Below are positions 4,442-5,914 of a stretch of 5,914 nucleotides of DNA, one piece after another (the first letter of the stretch is position 1; each line of letters begins with the position of its first letter). The stretch is taken from the NCBI GenBank assembly GCA_902827055.1, contig CADEHD010000138.1, forward strand, positions 1 through 5,914, in the 5' to 3' direction. Source of the stretch: an uncultured Chloroflexota bacterium (lineage in GTDB: Bacteria > Chloroflexota > Dehalococcoidia > UBA2979). Both the position numbers and the translations under genes were made by a program. Below the pieces are notes generated by a model, which searched no databases, had not been told where the DNA came from, and saw only the letters and a list, made by a program, of their open reading frames with translations.

Positions 4442-5914
4442 ATGCAGCTTCCACTCGAGCCCCCGCCAGCCGATATTCCGCCGCCGTCTTCGGTAACAAG
4501 TAACCGCAGTCATAACCACGAATTGAGCGCGCGCGCCGACGAGGCCGAGCAACGCGCCATGCTCGCGACTGACGTAACGACTGACCGGCCGACAGACAGG
4601 CAACTCGAGAGCCCGCCGGACTACCTCGATGTGCCGCCACCCGAGTTCGCGCCCGAGCCGGGCGAGTACGCGTCGCGGGAGCCATCGGAGCTCGGTCGCG
4701 AGCCCGACGCGCGGTTTCGCCGTCGCGCCCCCCGCGAGCCCGAGCCCGAGCTCGAACTGCCCGCCGACTTCGTGCCCGCGATACCGCTCGAGGAGCTGAC
4801 CTCCGGGTTGAACGCTGCGCAGCGCCAGGCCGTCGAGGCGCACGGCGGCGGACTGCTCATTCTCGCGGGGCCGGGCTCCGGGAAGACGCGCGTGATCGCG
4901 CACCGCATCGCGTACCTCGTGAACTACCTGCGAGTGCCGCCGTGGCGCATCCTGGGCGTCACCTTCACGAACAAGGCCGCCCGCGAGATGCGCGAGCGCG
5001 TCGAGCGACTGCTGGGCGATCGCGCGTCGCAGCTGCACCTGGGGACGTTCCACTCCGTCTGCGCGCGCATCCTGCGGCGCGATGGCCACCACATCGGGAT
5101 CCCCAACGACTTCGTGATCTACGACACCGACGACCAGATGGCCCTCGTGCGCCAGATCGAGGCCGAGCTGCAGATCGACCCGAAGCGCTTCCCGCCGCGG
5201 CAGCTGCTCTCCGCGATCTCGTCGGCGAAGAACGAGCGCCTCGACGTCGACAAGTACCGCGCGCAGGCGAACTCCTACTTCGAGGAGGTCGTGGGCCGCG
5301 TGTACGCCTCGTATGAGGCGGCGCTGCGTCGCAACGGGGCCACCGACTTTGACGACCTGCTATCGCTCGTGCTGCAGCTCTTCGAGACCGTCCCCGAAGT
5401 CCGCGAGGCGTATGCGGGGCGCTACCTCCACGTGCTCATCGACGAGTTCCAGGACACGAACATCGTCCAGTACGAGCTGTCTCGACTGCTCGCCTCGAAG
5501 CACCACAACATCACCGCCGTCGGGGACCCGGACCAGTCCATCTACTCGTGGCGCGCGGCGGACATCCGCAACCTGCAGCGCTTCGAGACCGACTTCCCCG
5601 GCACGCAGGTTGTGCTCCTGGAGCAGAACTATCGCTCGACCGGCCACATCCTCCGCGCCGCGCACGCCGTCATCGCCAAGTCCGAGGGGCGCCCCGAGAA
5701 GGCGCTGTGGACCGAGAACCCCGATGGCCAGCTCGTCCTGGTCAGCGAGGCTCGCTCCGGAGAGGACGAGGCGCTGTTCATCGCGAACGAGATCAACCGC
5801 CTCGTGCGGGTGCAGCAACGGTCGCCCGCCGACTTCGCCGTGATGTACCGCACCAACGCACAGTCGCGCGCCTTCGAAGAGGCGATGCTCTACATCGGCC
5901 TCCCGTACCGGCTG
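4442..5914 (+). CDS. uvrD: UvrD/PcrA-type superfamily 1A DNA helicase, 3' partial
   Basis: The first 491 residues of a 3'-5' DNA helicase of the UvrD/PcrA/Rep group, which unwinds DNA in excision repair, mismatch repair and replication restart. The core begins at about 119 with LTSGLNAAQRQAV (Q motif, Gln127). It continues with Walker A AGPGSGKT (142-149), motif Ia VTFTNKAAREM (173-183), Ib LGTFHSVCARIL (200-211), DFDDLL (302-307), Walker B VLIDEFQDTN (331-340), motif III GDPDQSIYSWRAAD (361-374) and motif IV LEQNYRST (393-400). The window ends at the 2A/2B region, so motifs V and VI lie outside. An N-terminal extension of about 118 residues, rich in Pro and Glu and probably disordered, precedes the core, which in typical PcrA starts within the first dozen residues. 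ATG 4442 is chosen for its -10 element at leaderless spacing. ATG 4559 (residue 40) is an alternative without a good ribosome binding site. No internal stop or frameshift is seen. Confidence 0.93.
   Translation, partial: MQLPLEPPPADIPPPSSVTSNRSHNHELSARADEAEQRAMLATDVTTDRPTDRQLESPPDYLDVPPPEFAPEPGEYASREPSELGREPDARFRRRAPREPEPELELPADFVPAIPLEELTSGLNAAQRQAVEAHGGGLLILAGPGSGKTRVIAHRIAYLVNYLRVPPWRILGVTFTNKAAREMRERVERLLGDRASQLHLGTFHSVCARILRRDGHHIGIPNDFVIYDTDDQMALVRQIEAELQIDPKRFPPRQLLSAISSAKNERLDVDKYRAQANSYFEEVVGRVYASYEAALRRNGATDFDDLLSLVLQLFETVPEVREAYAGRYLHVLIDEFQDTNIVQYELSRLLASKHHNITAVGDPDQSIYSWRAADIRNLQRFETDFPGTQVVLLEQNYRSTGHILRAAHAVIAKSEGRPEKALWTENPDGQLVLVSEARSGEDEALFIANEINRLVRVQQRSPADFAVMYRTNAQSRAFEEAMLYIGLPYRL

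Noticed and set aside
4942..5843. Two plus-strand open frames (4942-5316 and 5313-5843) that meet near 5313, suggesting a frameshifted gene.
   Set aside because: Both are out of frame with the helicase, which reads through without stops and carries all expected motifs up to the window end.
1..5914. A search for a defence system, toxin-antitoxin pair, mobile element, CRISPR array, tRNA or riboswitch.
   Set aside because: No transposase, integrase, repeat-spacer pattern, tRNA-like cloverleaf or conserved riboswitch core was seen. MazG here is a stand-alone pyrophosphohydrolase with no mazEF genes nearby, and the UvrD-like helicase has standard housekeeping motifs.

Overview
The window looks like ordinary chromosomal sequence from a very GC-rich bacterium. 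It holds no RNA genes, mobile elements, CRISPR arrays or phage genes that I can see. Several traits point to Chloroflexota, as an inference from remembered family patterns rather than a search. The MazG protein carries the tail of a tetrapyrrole-methylase-like domain, a fusion common in that phylum. A two-helix membrane protein with a double zinc ribbon and a monothiol 'WCPDV' thioredoxin-fold protein also resemble proteins common there. At least two genes appear to be read from leaderless mRNAs.

Layout from left to right: (1) the 3' end of an unrecognised plus-strand gene (2-265). (2) A convergent minus-strand PLP enzyme of the threonine aldolase / beta-eliminating lyase family (318-1472). 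(3) A 69-bp divergent promoter region (1473-1541). (4) A plus-strand MazG-type nucleoside triphosphate pyrophosphohydrolase (1542-2648). (5) A plus-strand thioredoxin-fold protein with its own promoter, a leader of about 63 nt and a strong ribosome binding site (2750-3343), followed by a GC-rich hairpin terminator. (6) A convergent minus-strand membrane protein with two zinc ribbons and a long disordered tail (3498-4283). (7) A second divergent intergenic region (4284-4441). (8) The first 491 codons of a UvrD/PcrA-type helicase with an unusual N-terminal extension (4442 to the window end).

These genes do not form one pathway. MazG (nucleotide pool sanitation), UvrD (repair and replication) and the thioredoxin-like protein all fit general genome and redox maintenance, but each seems to have its own promoter, so the window is a run of single-gene transcription units. 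The clearest pattern beyond the genes is a shared -10-like sequence, CTANNNTCG, just upstream of four of the five gene starts in the window. I found no convincing evidence of an undescribed multi-gene system. The points most worth checking are the promoter motif, the shortened and partly degenerate MazG, and the extended helicase N-terminus.
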